A stretch of 64,000 nt of DNA from Nilaparvata lugens (Eukaryota > Arthropoda > Insecta > Hemiptera > Delphacidae). The position numbers and the translations under genes were made by a program. The notes under the pieces are model-generated. The model had not been told where the DNA came from. It worked only from the letters and a program-made list of their open reading frames with translations, and made no database searches. Below are positions 1 to 15,000 of this stretch, in pieces (the first letter of the stretch is position 1; each line of letters opens with the position of its first letter). Where the stretch lies: contig NC_052504.1 of assembly GCF_014356525.2 (NCBI RefSeq), positions 65,629,114-65,693,113 of the forward strand. Reading direction: 5' to 3'.

Positions 1-19
1 GTATCGTCGATAAATCAGG
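1..19 (+). CDS. mbc: DOCK exon 1 (partial, 3' end of an SH3-region exon)
   Basis: Reads IVDKSG in frame 3 and ends at GG|GTGAGT. Joined to the next exon it gives [14 protein letters not shown], which aligns with the DOCK1 stretch just after the SH3 domain. It is short and cut by the window edge, so the call rests on phase (2 bases left over), a consensus donor and this alignment. Confidence 0.65.
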
Positions 20-3000
20 GTGAGTAGTTATCATATTGTCTCCTTTGCAATGAAAACATAAATCATTGTTCTTTTGTACACTAGTACACAACAACTATTG
101 CTAATTATTTAATTTTATTGGATTTGTTTTATGAATACAGTATTTCAGACTAGTATAAGTATCGGTTATATCTACTACAGAAATATCATGCTATCTTCTT
201 ATATATAAATGATTAGTTGATAACTAAATAAATATTAGAAAATATCCATTGTTTCATTAGACTTGAGAATTGTGGCAATTAGTGTGGAATTGGCAACCAA
301 ACATAGATAACTAAACAATGTAATGTTATTTACTTTATAGACGTTGGCAACCTTCATACTAAACAGTATGCTATTAGATAATTTCTGCAAATATTCTTGC
401 ATAATTTGGTATTTTGAAACTCATAGGAAAGTAATAAGTTGGGGGGGGGGGCAGCGATCGGTTACCCGTCCATGGTAATGGGAGTACCAAGCGCTCGCCG
501 CTTTTCTAGTTATCAGATTGAAACGATTGCATTATCTATATAAATCTATTGGTATAATGAATGTATGGAAATAATGCACTATAATATGAAATATTAATAA
601 ATAATATAGAGCCAATTTTCCTAACTAAATCAACAATTCATTGATCCAAAATGCATACTCTCTTGAGGTACAGCCGGGTATAAATAGAAGCGTGTTTGAT
701 GATCTTTCAATTTTGTGCAGTAGTTTTTCTTGTTAGCTCATTTTGATGGTTCTTGTGATAGTGAACCATATGGGCATGGCCACCTCTAATACCTGTATTA
801 GAGGTGGCAATGATATGGGCTGTTGATAATAATTATTCATTATATTCTCAAGTATAGTGTTTAGTGTTTATAGATGTGTTCAACTAATCTGCGTGTTTCC
901 ATTTACAGACCAACCGAGGTAGTTGTACCTAAGCAACCTCATATCGTGCATGAATTAACCTCAGTACTGAGAGAATGGGGTATTTTGTGGAAGCAGCTAT
1001 ACACTGTGAGTAGGCCTTCCAAAATATTGTATCAACAATTTATTTTGGATTTAAAATCGAAATTTTATTATAGATTATAAAAGTAATTGTTATGGTTCAT
1101 TTCGAGGACTTACTCCAAACTTTATGGTTGATAGACTTGGTATTCTTGATTATAAATTCATATCTCTTATTCTGTCAATCACAAGTTACATGTCATCTCG
1201 CTCGTCAACCCAAAAATTTACTTATATTAATCAAATAGCATTACTAGCTACTTTTAAATGCATCTCTCATCTGAAATTATAGAGATTGTCTACTTTATTC
1301 ACCAATACGAACCAACATGTTTTGGTTTCTTCTAATTCGAATGTTAGAATATTTTGAAGCTGCTCCTACGATATCACTCACACTTCTAACCCGTTCACAA
1401 ATGATAATTTAGAATGCTGTGCATCATCTAGCAAGTACAGTGATTCAATTCATCATCTAATGTTAGTAAATATAGTTTGTTGGAATTTTATAAGTGGTGA
1501 ATAACGACGCGATAAAAAGGCATAATAATTTTATTGAGATTTGTTTGGATTGCAAGTGAATTTCGACTATCATTCCTCGAATTTTTGTTGATATTTATTC
1601 TTTTAATGCAACCATATTGTTTCCATAATCTTTTTTTGTTTCCTAATATTTTTCAAAATGTTTTAATAAATTCCAGGCAAACAGCGAGCATTTCAAAACT
1701 ATAGAATGCAAATTATATGAACTTATAAACATCAGAAGTAAAATTATGTCGGGTACTTTGCCAGTCGATGAATTGAAAGAGATAAAAAGAGTTGCTTCCT
1801 CAAAAATTGATATGGGAAACAAGTAAGTAATTAATAATTTTTATTATTCATATTTGTTTTTTATTGCGTTATCCTTATATCTAATCATTTTGAATTCCAG
1901 TTCCACTGTGAAATTATTTTCTTAAGTTTGAGATTGCTGTAGCATAATTTCAAAATATTTTCAACGACTAAGGAAGTGTTGGATCTACCTATCTAATAAA
2001 TCCGTCTTTTATCTTAACATCTTATGTGGCTACTGGAAACATTGTAAAATTACATTTTCTCATTTTCTACACTTTATAATATCATTTTACTATGACCTGT
2101 CTTATCTCCACTTGAAGGAAATCAACCACATCCTTAGTTCGCCTTTATTTCATTTCCCCCTTTTGATTGAAACCTATCAATGAATTAATTTATACTTTCA
2201 TACTGCAGTATATTTATTTATGTTACAAATGACATTGATTTAATAACATTAACATATTAAATACTAAGGCAATTCTTATATGGTTGTTATATTCCTATAG
2301 AGATCCCATGAATTATTCATGGTATCACTGTTTGCCTGGAAGGCTATCTATTTCCATTTTATTTCTAAAAAATAACTGTTTTTCTCTGGATCCAATTGTA
2401 CTTGGAACATATTTTATGAAATTTGCATATCTCTTATACTTAAGTTGATAACAAACTAAGTATCATTTTTTTCAAATGAAAAATGATTCGATTTGTAATT
2501 ATGTAACTGAAACTAGAATTTTTTATAATTTCATCATCCTCTTTTTCTTGTCTGTTTAAGTGTAATCCAAATCCGATGAGTCAGTTGGGTGAATATGAAG
2601 GAGTTATGCCTTGAATCACAATTGTACATAATAATACTAATTTTATATGATCAGGTCATCAACTATGTAGCTATGGAATAAAAATCAATTTCCGATCTTA
2701 CTAAGTAACTTATTATTGATTGAATAATATTAGTCACTTGGTGAAAAACTCAATAGCCAAATTCAATTTTAGTGTTACTGTAGTTTCGTTAAATGCAAAT
2801 GGTTCAAGAATGTAAATATTTCATTCTTCATTTATCACATGTACTGTTTACTATCATGTTATGCTTCGATTTTCAGACTCTTGGGTCTAGACTTGGTTGT
2901 AAGAGACGATCATGGAAATATTTTGAATGCAGAGTACACGTCAACCATACAACTTTATTGGCATCATGAGCACACAGCAGAAAGGATACGTAGAGCTACA

Positions 3001-6000
3001 GTAAGTTTCTGCAAATCTCATTATTCACAAAGATAATTGAATAAATTTTAAAATATTGTCTATAAATGCACTGCAGTTTACAATTGAAAAGCTGGCTGTA
3101 GTGCACTGAATTGGTCCATCACAAGCGGAAACTCGCTTGTCTATCATTTGTCTATAAATGCACTTCAGTTAAAGATTGAAAACCTGGCTGTAGTGCACTA
3201 AATGGGCTTATGGCAATGAGGTTAGTTAGGTTTAGAATTTCCTTTGGAATAATTTGCAATTTCAAATAATATCTCCGTGGCATAACATGGACTCGATTAG
3301 ACCTTATTACAGTTTCTACGTTTGCCAACAATTTGTTTTAAAAATTGGTAAAAACATGAAATTATAAAGATTAAAGTGCTGTATTAGGATTCATTAATTA
3401 TTTTCTACTTCATTAGTTGTAAATTCGAAATGGTTATTTCCAGAGTGACGCATCCAGTAAGAAATCGTTACGACCTGCGATACCGCAGTACTCCCATGCA
3501 TTATTTGTATCATTGAGACGATTCAATTGTAGGATGACTGACGATATGGAACTTTTACTAATGTTGTATGACGCCAAAGAAGGTAAACCATTCACGGAGA
3601 GCTTTGTCGTGCGATGGAGTAAGGACGTACTTTCAAAGGACGTGGACATGTTACCAAATAATTTGCGAGCTCTCTTTACGGTAAGGCTTTCTAATCTTGT
3701 GTAATAAACAGGAGTCTGTTACACAATTTTCAGTTAATAGATGTAGAATGCAGTAAAATACAGTAAGTTAATGTCGTTCAATTAGTTATGAATTGAATGT
3801 TTGCAATATCTAATTATCTCCTTCCATAAAAACTCCTTTTTTGTTTATGATTGGAATTTTATTGAATACCAACAGTTAACCTGTGCTCCGCAAAAGTATC
3901 TTATAAAACTTAACAAACTGAAAACTTGAAGTAATTAAATCTTGAAGAATTGAAAATAGGCCTATAACCATCCTTGGTTAATTAAGGATCCATATGCAAA
4001 ATTTCAAGTTAATCAGTCCAGTAGTTCAGACGTGATGATGCGTCGAACATAGTTTTCCTATCCCGTAAGTGTATAAAGCCAATTCTTTACTTTATTATAG
4101 TATAGATTACAAAATACCTGGAGGCAGTCTGCGAATAAATATATTGTAATTCAATTCAATTTTATTTTATTTTTCATGTTATGCATCGTATACAGGGTGG
4201 GTGAAAAGTCCGAGAACGGCTTAATATCTCATACACAAATATAATTTGACGGTGGGTATGATTGTGGATCCTACTCAAATTGAAAAACTACTTTATAATG
4301 ACTTTAAAAATCTGGTCCGTCATCTTGGATCCGCCATATTGAATGCGATATTCAATAAACGCGGTTTGCGATATCGATGTGCGGTTTTCGCCATTCATTT
4401 TTCCTTGAAATTCCGTATCGAAATCATGTATCGCATGACCACCTTCCTATTAAAAAAATTAAGTTGCATTCAAAATGGCGGATCCAAGATGGCGGACCAG
4501 ATTTTTAAAGTCATAGTAAAGTAGTATTTTCAATTCGAGTAACATCCCCAATCACACTCACCTTGGAATCACTTCTTTTTATAAGATACTAAGCCGTTCT
4601 CAGACTTTTTTCTCTCTTTTCTGCTTTGAATAGTATTGATTAATAATGTGAATATTTTCGAAACGGTTTGAGATATCGATATGCGGTTTCCACCATTCAT
4701 TTTTCCTTGAAATTCCCTGTCGAAATCATGTATCGCACGACAACCTTCCTATTTAAAAAAATGAAGTTGCATTCAAGATGGGGGACCAGATTTTTAAAGT
4801 CATTATAAAGTAGTTTTTCCAATTTGAGTAGGATCCCCAATCACACCCACCTTCAAATTAAATTTGTGTATGAGATATTAAGCCGTTCTCGGACTTTTTA
4901 CCCACCCTGTATAATAAAATATTAACACAAGTCATAAACATATTAAAACAAGTCAATTGTTTCTTTATAAGATTAATTGTCTGATTAATTCTATTTTCTA
5001 GACAATTGTATAATTTCATTCGATTGCCGTTAAAATGTGAATATTCATTTTTGTTATTTTGATTATCATACTATAACAAAAAAAAATTCTCTGTATTGAT
5101 TTTCAAATTCAAATCAAATTCAAATTTATTCATTCAAGTAAGTCGCAATACATTCTGGTCTATACACGAATCCACAATAAATTACAGTACAACAGCTATT
5201 TGTGCAAAACCGGTTATTTCCAAATAATATAGAATATGGCCAAACGAAGTGTGGCTGAGTAAGATGGAAACAAATAAAAATCCAAGTACCCTTTTTTAAT
5301 TGTTTACTTACGACATGTATGCCATTATCAAGTAAATGAAGACGCATTTACTTGATAATGGCATAAATTTCGAAACATGTAAGTAAACAATTAAAAAAAA
5401 GTGTACGTAGATTTTTATTTGTTTCCATTTAAGAGTATCCCTAACGAAAAAAGGTAATCTGAGTAAGATAATATAATTATTTTCTGTATTGTGTATGAAT
5501 AAATAAATATATTAGGCCTATACTTGTTGCAGGATTTGGGCGTCAGAGATTTGAAACGGGAGAAGGTGTACTTAGTTTGCTATGTAATCCATGTGGGTGG
5601 CATGGATATTTGTAAGGACAGCGACCAGAAGCGGAGTGCCCGCGGCAGTGTGAACAAAGCCACGCTGTTCTCTATGGTTGAGCCGGTGCGAAGGCCGTAC
5701 GGCGTGGCTGCCCTCGACGTCACACTCTTCTTGGCCGGGCGGCTCGACACTGACGAAGACAAGATACACTATCTTCCATTTTTGCAGTAAGCTACAATCA
5801 ATAATAGATATTCATAAACTGTTAGCAATTCAGAGATAAATAAGTAGGGATTATTACTCAAAAGTCGAGTCATAAACGATTTTATACCTACCTTTGTCAA
5901 GGCATTTATATTGCCAGAGATAATAATATTCAGCACATCATGTCTGCATGTCAATCACTGGCAGCTACTGACTATTTAAAGCGCCACAATGCAGTAGCTG

Positions 6001-9000
6001 GGATCTTGCATCAGGAGTCAGGACCTTGCTCTGAAGTACAAAATAATCAATCAGAAGCTGCCCTACTACTCATACAAGCCATCCCCAGTCTTGGAGAATG
6101 AGACACATATAGGTGCGTACAGACTCTCGCTCTGCTCCGCAACCGAACGTCACTCCAGCAGAGCGATTGATGATCGACCGGCGAGCAACAGTGGTTCGAC
6201 CGGGGAACGCGAGAAGATCTAACATCTTCCGTAACGTTCATGATGGGTGCGTGGGCGGTCCGACTGTGGTTCGATGGTTGTACGATGGCGGGACGAGGGA
6301 GGAGCGTGCTCGGTGCGGGTTGGAAGCACGAATATGTGTACGCAGCTTAAGTTATACTGGGACCGGTCGGTGCAGACAGAACAGTTGCTCATAATAGACC
6401 AGATATCATCCTTATGGATAAGGTAGCCAAGGAAACAGCACTGATAGATGTTGGCATACCATGCTGCCACAACTTGGACCAGTATTAATGATAAAGTATA
6501 TAATGAAAAGGTCTCCAAGTACCTTCCCTTGGTTGCTGAGATCGAGGATGTCTGGATGCAAGAAAAGGTCACAATTGTTCCTGTCATTATCTCCACGGTT
6601 GAAAAGTGTCAGCAAATCTTTGTCAGATGGGAATATCAAAAAGTGCAAAATATGCCATGGAAAAAGCAGTTGTTCTCAGCACAGCATCCATTGTGAGATC
6701 ATTTTTGAACATTTCAGTTTAGTAATGCACCAAAGTCTTGCCAAAGGCCGACTTTGACTGCAATAAACACTCACTTGTCTTGTGATGAATAAAATGAAAA
6801 TAGTAATAATAGGCAAATGTCCATAAGGGAACAACAGGGAAAAGTAAAAGACAACAGGTGAGTTCATAAACAGTCAGAAACTGACAATAAAGGCTAAAAA
6901 TAAACTTTCAAAGTTTTTAGATTTGAATAACATCAAGCTATCAAAATGAAAAAGTTTTCTCAGGAAAACATTTTTCCCGATCATTACTTTTTGAGATATG
7001 AGCGCCTAGAGTTTAAATTTTTGGGGCAGAACATTTAAAATTCGGTAAGAGATTAATCAATGAGATTTGGAGGATAAATTCTTAATTGAATTGTTGATTG
7101 AATAAAACTTTAAAAAAATCGAAAATATTAATTTTTGATAAAGTTATCCAATGTACTAAAAATGTTATTTTTGATAAATTGAATAACTTTTTCAAAAATT
7201 TATATTTTCGAAAACGTTTTGTTTTATTCAATTACCAATACTATGAAAAACTTATCCTCTAAATCTCATTGATTAATCTCTTACCGAATTTCAAATGTTC
7301 TGTCCCGAAAATTTAAACTTGAGGCGCTCATATCTCAAAAAGTAATGATCGGAAAAAAATTTCCTGAGAAAACTTTTTCATTTTGATAGGTTGATGATAT
7401 TCAAATCGAGAAACTTTGAAAAATAACACCAGTTGAAAGTTTTTTTTAGCCTTTGCACAGCCTTAACAGGCAACAAACTGGATGGAAATATCTATTAATA
7501 ACAATGCAGTTCTTGGTTCAGCCTCAGTTAAACATTAACCATTAATGTAACTATGAACGATTTGAGATTTAATATTTTTGTCATTCCATGAAACACTTTT
7601 ATTGGAAGTTTGAGTTTAATGGTGTGCATTTATGAAATCTTGAATAGAATTATTTAAATTTCTTATTATGCATAATGCATTAACAATTGAAGGTATCTGT
7701 GTAAGGATGGATTTACCTCACTCTCCAATAGACGAAGTGATTGTGTTCTCTGTAGGAATAAATGATCCAAATAAGGTCCATTTAATTGAAGCAAATCACC
7801 AATACCCTTATTATGTTTTATAAAACACGACAAGTTTCGAGCACTAATGCTATTCTCAAGTGTCAAAATCAAAGTGTCACTGATTTTCACACTTGAGAAT
7901 ACCATAAGTGCTCGAAACTAGTCGTGTTTTTTTAAATATTACAAGGGTACTAGTGACTTTCTGTAATTAACTATTCAAGTAGCCCTATTGAAATTCTTCA
8001 TTGGAAGGTTCATTTAGTTCAAGGTTCAATATTGAAAAGTTATGCTTTATTGTTGTCCACAGTTGTGAAAAAGATGACAGCCTGGAAGGAACATTGAAAC
8101 GTGTGCTTTCTTTAAAAGATTTCCCTCAAAAAGAAAACAAGAGCCAGAATTTGACTGCTAGCTTCAAGCTATTACATGGTGATATGAAACAGGTAATGTA
8201 TTCTTTGCTATATTACTCTCTTGTCATATTCCCTTCTCGTAACGTAATTACTAAATTCAGAAAATATTTAATCCCCAATCTCTAACTTGATATAATATGA
8301 TATCCTTGTGTGATTACAGTTTTCTTATAAAGAAAACAATTCTATCAATTTAGTTTTCAGTTGCCATTTTCTTTTTTTGCAGGTTCGAGAGGAGAATCCT
8401 CATCTTGTTCTAGGACAAGTCGCAATTGCTAGGAAGATGGGATTTCCCGAAGTTATTCTACCTGGTGATGTTCGTAATGACCTCTATTTAACTCTGTTGG
8501 GTGGCGAATTTTCCAAGGGCAGTAAATCTACTGATAAAAATGTTGAAGTCACTGTACGTGTTTACAATGAGAAAGGATCTGTGATACATGTAAGTTGTCT
8601 ATCCTCATGGTGGTTTCAATAATAATAATAATAATTTTTATTGTGTCATTCTAATTTATTATAATGAACTATTCTTACTTCTTAACGATGTATAATTTCT
8701 TCCTTCAATTCTGTTCAAATCTGTGTTGGTTAATTGTTTGTTATTTTATAAGCATGGATTATCTGAGCCTTTTTATGCACAGTACTGAAATGAAGAAATA
8801 ACTGTTACTGTTGAATACTTACTGTTTGAATATAGATTATGCCAAATAAATACTGTACATCGAATGAATTGTCAATTATTATGCAACGGTGCGGCAATGA
8901 ACTTTTCTAGCGTAGGTTATTACGTTGAAGTTTTATTGATTTTCAGTACTATTATTCTCCACTACAATTCATCTGAGTTCATAAAACTGGTAACATTTTA

Positions 9001-12000
9001 AGAAAATGTTGATTGAATAATCGTGTTTTTGTATCTTATCACATTACTTTCCCATAAGGTTTCTCCCACCAACAAAGATTAATTCACTATTGTATTTCTG
9101 TGCATCTTGTATGTTTGGTTTTTACAGAATGTTATTGTGCTGGGCGGCGGAGTCACTGCTCAGGATTCATATCGATCTATTGTTTACTACCATGAAGATA
9201 AACCCAAGTGGTCTGAAACATTCAAAATTGCTATACCGATTGAAGAGTTCAAAACTTGTCACTTGAAGTTCACTTTCAAGCACCGGTATGTCATCTATCT
9301 ATCTTATCTTATATTTATTGAGTGATTGTTGAAAATGGATGAGAGCCTTTTTGAGCTGTATACATATTGCTTCTCTCCAACTATGAATTCTAAAATTAAT
9401 TGATATAGGTTAAATATAAATATTATAAAAACTAAATTTCTTGTTTTGACAATCATTTATACATTATTGAACTGAATTTGATGTTGAGTTTGTTATAAAG
9501 TCTCATTTTCGTCTTTAAATATCTCAACAATTACAGTATTTGAAAAAAAATAGTTGAATACAGACATAGTCTATAACAATGGAAGTTGATTTAAACCCAA
9601 TATACAGACATGATGACATGACCTATGACAATGAAAGTTGATTTAAACCTTTAACTTCTAAAACGCTTTTTTATATTTATTTCACATCTTGCAATGCATT
9701 ATCAGTTAGCATTCAACCGATTTTGTAGTTCTCAGTAAAAACAGTTTTATTGAAAACACTAGATGCTATTGTTTGATGAGGATATAATTTTCCACTTGCT
9801 TTATTATACTTGAATCTTTATATTTCAGATCATCGAATGAAGCCAAAGATAAGAATGAAAGACCTTTCGCTATGTCTTATGTTAAATTGATGCAAGAGAA
9901 TGGAACAACTTTGAAAGATACAACTCATGAAATACTTGTTTACAAGGTATGTTGTTCAAATACCATGAACAATTACAACTTTTGAATAGTACTGTTAATG
10001 CCAATATTTCAAAATATGAAAAATTATTCTAACCGATGCAATTTTTTTTAAAGCATTTCATACTTGGCGTTACATAAAACCGTACATTTCAAGTGATTTA
10101 TTGAGAATACAATGCAATTGGCTAATTTCACTTATTTCTCTCAGGTGGACCATAAAAAATACGAGCCAACAGATCTTAGTTACTTGAATCTACCGTCAAC
10201 GAGAGCTGAACTATGTGAAGGCATCAAACCTTCAGTTCAAGGTCTAAGTCTAACGAACAAAGACTCATTCCTGATCCATACGAATGTTTGCTCGACAAAG
10301 CTCACCCAAAATGGTAAATATTATTCAACTTTACAATAATTATTGACCAATTTGTAAATACCAACTTAATTTTCCATTGATTCCTTTTGTAGATATACAG
10401 TAATGATATATTCCAATACAATATTATTCTTAAATTTAATTCTATCTCTATAGATTTCAATACAAAGATAGGAACGATTCAAGAATATTGTCGCACTACA
10501 CCAATTTTGAAGCTTTGAAAAAATTGAGGGATCAAAGAAGATGGCTGGCTGTTTTTCATTAACAATTATTCTCTATATTACTTTCAAATATTCAATGGTA
10601 CTCGACATTGAGGTGTTGCGTTCCTAAAATTTAGTAATTTCACATTTTACTAACATTCAATTTTTAGCAAAAAATTAAATTTCTATTGTTTTCAGAATAT
10701 TGATCAATGTGTTAGTAAAGGGTATTTTTTCACTGAGAGAGTAAACTAACCTTATTGGTTATCATCTGAAAATCGTTTGTAATGTTATTGGGATTGGAAT
10801 CATGTTGTTTGAAAATAGTTAATTAGCCTATCATTGCATTGTTGCAGTCGATCTCCTGGGATTATTGAACTGGGCTAATTATAGTGACCGTCTAGCTGAT
10901 TGTCTACTTGCTCTAATGAAAGTAGATGGAGAAGAAATAGTCAAATTTCTACAAGATGTGTTGGACGCTCTTTTCAACATTCTCATGCAGAATCCCGACT
11001 CAGATACGTTTGATAACATGGTTTTTGATTGCTTGGTAAGGATTCTAGTTTGTTTGTTTTAACTGATCAATAATCATCACCACTATACCAATTTGACTTT
11101 TGATTCAAAAAAAGTAAAATTATTACCTATAATTTATGCCCTTCTCCAATATTATATTCCTCCCTCATAATTTACAGTTATTGTGTGTACAGTTGAAAAT
11201 CATATTATTTTTAATCAATCAAAGCACTAAACATTGGATTTTTTTCATCACATTCATCATTAGATTAGATTATTATATAGATTAGTACATTAACCTTCCA
11301 CTCTTCCATTATTATTAATTTTATTTGCAAATTTTATGTGTTTGGAGTTATATTTATTTTTGTTTTTTATCACCTCTCTCCACTTTTCAGCTATATATCA
11401 TATCTTTAGTTTCTGATCTGAAATATCAGCATTTCCAGCCAGTTTTGGACCTGTATATCAAAGAAAGCTTCTGTGCAACGCTTGCATACAGGTAAATAAT
11501 AAATTTTATTATGTGGCTTCGTAAAATGCATGCCCATATTTTAGCATTACAAATAGGCCAATTATGCCATTATCAAGTGTCCAAATTTGTCGATACCGGT
11601 CGTTTCTTCAAAAAATGATTTTTTTCATTTCAAATTACCACGCAGATAGAGACGCGTGGTTGGAGCCGCCGCGGCTAGATCACATGACCGACAAATTCAT
11701 GACAGATTCGATGACTCATTAAATTTTCATGTTGCATGAGTGTTATGGCGGAAGATGGATTAGAAGTGTTGGCTACTATATTGCTTTTTAGATTAATATC
11801 TAATGAATCATCGAATCTATTGAATTTATAGGTTATGTGCTCTAACCACGCGGCTCGAGTCGTCGCTAAGGAAATGCACCTTTAGTAGGAAAGACTACAT
11901 ATTGTGTTTTCATTTCATTTCATAACTATATAATACCTATTACACTCAGATGGATTGTCTTGTAGGGGGATTCCAAAAACATTTTAATACTATGTTTTCT

Positions 12001-15000
12001 AATCTTGTAATCATGTTTTTTCGTGTGAGGGGGGGGAAGGGAATTTGAATACTCAGTTGGTTTCAAACTGAATTTACTTCTTGTTTTTCCTAAGAAATTT
12101 TCACAAATCTTATTTTAATATTTTCAATTCTCAGAAATTGCATATTGCATAAGTAAGCGACTTCCTGTCGTATTTATCGAGTATACCTAATATGCATTTT
12201 TGTTGTTTTCAGCAAATTAATGGTTGTTTTGAAGTGCCATGTTGATAATGCAAAAACATCCGACAAAGACGTGCTACTGAAAACTATGAAATGTCTCCAG
12301 TATTGCATCAGATTCGTCGTCCGATCAAGGTTACTCTTCATTGAGTGAGTTTCATTTCAATTTCATATAACAGTTAATTTAATTCTTCCATGGTTGCTGA
12401 ATCAGTTACAAATCCTCAGCACTCTTCACAATGTTTGGTCATTTTTTAACTTTTTTTCTTGTAAAGTTTTAAACGCCGCAAACCTTTTCTGTCCCTACCC
12501 TACTCAAAAGTAGATAAGATCAAGGAAAAGGAAAAGGAAAAAGGAAAAGAAGGAAAGGAAAAGTAGATAAGTGGGGTAGACAAAGTCTGTCCCATTTTGT
12601 CTCTACCTCCAACCATAAAATCTTTGTCTCTACTTTTCCCAGTTCTTTCCAGCACAGTCAAGTTTTTTGTTCAAATTTCCTCCATGAAAAAGAGAAATTG
12701 AAATATTTCAAATTTAATAATATGATGATTTGAAAAATGATTTATAGCTACTTTATTTGATACAGAAGATGAGCGACAACTAATATTGTCAGATATTGAA
12801 GTGTAGGTGGGAACTATTCTGTAAATAAATGCTTGTTAAACTTTTTTTAATTATATTTTTTTGCGATTCAACCGAATTATTGACATTGCTCTAACTTGCT
12901 ATATCATTTATTTATTTATATATTCTTAGAAATAATATCACTCTTAACTTATTATGAATGATTGGGAAAGAAACAACAGACTTGAAGCTCAAAACTGTTT
13001 CTTTCCCAAATTTTGATAGAAATAGCTAGTCCAAAAATAGGTTGTTCATCTTCCATAAGTTTTGTTCAATTTTGAGTCCAAAATATATATAAAATAGGAA
13101 TTTAAAATTTAGATGAGTTGATAACCAAATCAAATAAAAAATATTTCACAGAATCAATACTGATAACTGGGAAATACTGTACTAATTGGAAAACGTTGAA
13201 ACTTGCAAAGAAACTCAAAACAAAGTCATCTATAATAGAATTTTAATCTGCCAGCTAACTTTACATAATGTACTCCTCATTCTCTCTCATAGGTTAGGTA
13301 GTTCATTGATCTAATAAGTTTATGAATGATTGGTTGAATGTGTTTGTAGGTTGTACGAAGGCAAAGGCCAGCAGCAGTTTGAGCTGCAGCTGCAGCAGCT
13401 GCTGCAAAGCATTGCCGCCATGATGTGCTATGACACAGACTCCACTCTGGTCATACAGGGAGCGTGTCTCAAGTACCTGCCATCCACTATCCCAGACATC
13501 ATCACAGTCTTCAATCCAATACAACTCAGGTAACAACTGGTTCATTATGTTCACTTTACTCTTTAATAAAGCGTGTTCTGGAAATATACCAGTTTGATTG
13601 ATCTGTATATTCCGCTTTTCATAGTAGAAATACTTTATCAATTGACTATCTATGAATGACTATACAAATACTATAATAGGAGCTACCTTTGGATTTATTA
13701 AATGATTCTGATTTTAATAATATTTTGTTTTTATTGTTATTGTAGCTTAATGAATTGAGTACTTGAGGTATTCTGTTGGAAATAAGACTTCTATTGATTA
13801 CATTACAATAATATTCAAGTTTTGATCAATGATTCCCATGCCCTTGATTATAAATTAATTTGGAAATATGATGTTTTCATTCATGTCACCAATAATTTAA
13901 TATGCTTTTTAAGAAATAATATGCTGAGTAAAAATAAATTTGTGTTGATAAAAAAGGTGTTTTGTACATCCAATTCAATCATTCCTGTGTTTAGGATATC
14001 ACATTATTAGTAAAGTATTGAATATAGAATGTTAAATGTAATCTAGTGAGTGACATAGATTCTCAACACTGTTGACCATCTATTAATAATTAATTATTGT
14101 AAGCCCTTATCGCATCACTTTGTTAATTCAGTGTATAAATTTGTCTGTTAGAACTTTTTTCTGTGTAGTTCTCTTTTGATGGATCTGGTTAATAATGTAC
14201 CTTCCGGTCGCCTAACAAAGCAGAAGATGATGACAATCAGTGACATAGTGCACAGCAAGCTGTTTTTGGATGCCGAATGTCGAACAGTAATGCTCCCAGT
14301 TATAATGGCACGAATTCGAGAACTACTTGAATTACATGATGAGGTCAGCATTAATTCTTTGTCTGAAACTAATACTTATCTATTAAGTACCATTTCTTTC
14401 AAATTTTTTGGAAGTATCTTAAGTGGAATCCTAGAATGTAAAGGATATTAAACATCCTTAATTATGTTCTCATATCGAACACAATTTTGAGCAAAAATTT
14501 TATTCAATGAGGCTATACTCTGAAGAATTCTGCGGACACATTATTGACAGTGAATGCTTTTATCAAGCTATTTAGGGCCGGTTTCCGAGCTCGGGATTTA
14601 GCCAAATTCTAGACTTTAAACAGCTGGAGTCAGAAAATTGGCTTTCCGAAACGGGGTGTAACCGTAGTTTTTATGATAATCTTTATTTTCTTATTTCTAT
14701 TATTGGAAACGTTTTTTCTTGACGAAATGAAACATTCCTAAATAATTCAAAATAGCTGAAACTTTACACTATTTATTTTCTCTTATTTTATTTTGTGTTC
14801 AATTTTCTAGTTTTTCGAAATTCAATTTAAACGTGGACTACGACTTGGCCCCGTTTCGGAAAGCCACTTTTCTGACTCCAGCTGTTTAAAGTCTAGAACT
14901 TGGCTGAATTTTGAGCTCGGAAACCGGACCTTATTCTCATTTCCACTGCAAAATTTTGTTTTCGACTTGCTATTCTTCATTTGATAGTATTAAACATAGT

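Noticed and set aside
4246..4524. 92-codon ORF
   Set aside because: Inside a non-coding foldback element; no conserved motif, inverted copy does not preserve it.
13303..13641. Minus-strand frame of 112 codons
   Set aside because: Antisense shadow of DOCK exon 15; composition comes from the CAG/CTG run.
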